This document shows, piece by piece, positions 5,739 to 6,217 of a DNA stretch of 6,217 nt (position 1 is its first letter; every line of letters starts with the position of its first letter). The stretch lies in the NCBI GenBank assembly GCA_947456995.1, contig CANGVB010000236.1, positions 1 through 6,217 of the forward strand, given 5' to 3'. This DNA comes from Bryobacteraceae bacterium. GTDB lineage: Bacteria > Acidobacteriota > Terriglobia > Bryobacterales > Bryobacteraceae. The position numbers were made by a program, and so were the translations under genes. The notes below the pieces were generated by a model, which was not told where the DNA came from, searched no databases, and worked only from the letters and a program-made list of their open reading frames with translations.

Positions 5739-6217
5739 AGAGTGGAACTTTCACTTTCTGTATGTGCACCTAGAAGGTTGCTGTACTGGCGCAGTAGCTT
5801 GATCACTGCAATGGCCAAAGAAAAGACGATCGGGCCAGCGAAGAGGCCCACCAGGCCGAAGGCTTCAATGCCCCCAAGCAAGGCGAAAAACATCACGGCT
5901 GTATTCATTTGAGAGCTTTCGCTCAGAACAATAGGGCGAATTACATTGTCGGCCATACTCACAACCACCAGGCTCCACACCAGCAAAATACCAGCCTGGG
6001 TGAAGTCGCCAGTGCTTGCGAGGTACAGCACGCCTGGCAGCCAGACAATGCCTGCGCCCACCAGAGGCAGAATGCTGAAGATTGCGGCGACAGCTCCCCA
6101 AAATGCCGCTGAAGGCAAGCCAGTGAACCAGAAGCCAAGCCCAGTGAGCAGGCCTTGTGCCAGGGCAACAGCGATCACACCATAAACATTGGCGAACATC
6201 AGAACGCGAGTCTCGGC
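5735..6217 (-). CDS. AI-2E / PerM-family membrane transporter (C-terminal part, cut by window edge)
   Basis: The last 160 codons of a polytopic membrane protein are visible, and the frame stays open to the right edge. Conserved blocks of the AI-2E transporter family (formerly UPF0118, PerM) are clear, counting from the first visible residue: GFWFTGLPSAAFWG (28-41), FSILPLVGAGIVWLP (47-61), DNVIRPI (90-96) and GGIEAFGLVGLFAGPI (115-130). About four or five hydrophobic segments are present. The tail ends in a short polar sequence. The methionine at 6199-6197 lies inside the family's conserved region and is not the start; AETRVL precedes it in frame. The family name comes from E. coli TqsA, an autoinducer-2 exporter. 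Many members have unrelated or unknown cargo, so a quorum role should not be assumed. Its stop overlaps the lactonase start by four bases, making it an upstream member of the sugar-oxidation operon. Confidence 0.9.
   Translation of the reverse strand, partial: AETRVLMFANVYGVIAVALAQGLLTGLGFWFTGLPSAAFWGAVAAIFSILPLVGAGIVWLPGVLYLASTGDFTQAGILLVWSLVVVSMADNVIRPIVLSESSQMNTAVMFFALLGGIEAFGLVGLFAGPIVFSLAIAVIKLLRQYSNLLGAHTESESSTL

Noticed and set aside
6197..6199. ATG as the start of a short 154-residue membrane protein
   Set aside because: The frame stays open to the window edge, and family proteins have a long N-terminal half before this point, so it is an internal methionine of a gene cut by the window.
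5735..6217. Quorum-sensing (autoinducer-2) export system
   Set aside because: The family name is historical. No luxS or lsr-type gene is visible and the operon context is sugar oxidation.
1..6217. Mobile element, phage, CRISPR or defence island
   Set aside because: No transposase, integrase, terminal repeats, repeat arrays or nuclease genes are present. All eight genes are ordinary chromosomal families with similar base composition.

Overview
The window is a dense bacterial chromosomal segment with eight protein-coding genes. One is cut at each edge. The largest gap between genes is 61 bases, so no stretch over 300 bases lacks a gene. I saw no RNA gene, insertion sequence, CRISPR array, attachment site or origin. 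The mix of families points to an environmental Gram-negative bacterium, most plausibly an Acidobacteriota member of the Bryobacter/Solibacter type. These include a GMC flavoprotein with a gluconate 2-dehydrogenase subunit 3 partner, a secreted propeller lactonase, a multiheme cytochrome c and a xylose-isomerase-like epimerase. This assignment is a judgement from remembered protein signatures, not a search.

Layout. At 1-380 (minus) lies the N-terminal part of a sugar phosphate isomerase/epimerase-like TIM-barrel protein. It is separated by a 61-base divergent spacer, which carries a 7-bp dyad, from a two-gene plus-strand unit. That unit holds a YpfJ-type neutral zinc metallopeptidase (442-1320) and truA (1296-2084), which overlap by 25 bases. 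truA runs tail to tail into a minus-strand operon. The two stop codons share one CTAG palindrome, and a terminator-like A-tract/T-tract hairpin is centred on it.

The minus-strand operon reads from the right edge in this order: AI-2E-family membrane transporter (partial, 5735-6217), exported beta-propeller lactonase (4647-5738), Tat-signal subunit 3 small subunit (4123-4635), GMC FAD dehydrogenase (2551-4113) and exported pentaheme cytochrome c (2081-2554). Junctions are either 4-base start/stop overlaps (ATGA, GTGA) or spacings of about 10 bases in which the stop codon is part of the next Shine-Dalgarno sequence (TAAGGA). The genes are therefore almost certainly co-transcribed and translationally coupled.

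Proposed joint role (inference). The small subunit carries the folded FAD subunit through the Tat pathway. The FAD subunit oxidises a sugar or polyol in the periplasm, and electrons leave through the five-heme cytochrome. The co-encoded lactonase would hydrolyse the aldonolactone formed. The order small subunit, FAD subunit, cytochrome matches the gamma-alpha-beta order of bacterial FAD-dependent glucose dehydrogenase. Two parts differ from that model: the cytochrome is a five-heme protein resembling ActA of alternative complex III, and the flavoprotein lacks the cysteine-rich insert that holds an Fe-S cluster in related enzymes. This is the most interesting feature of the window.
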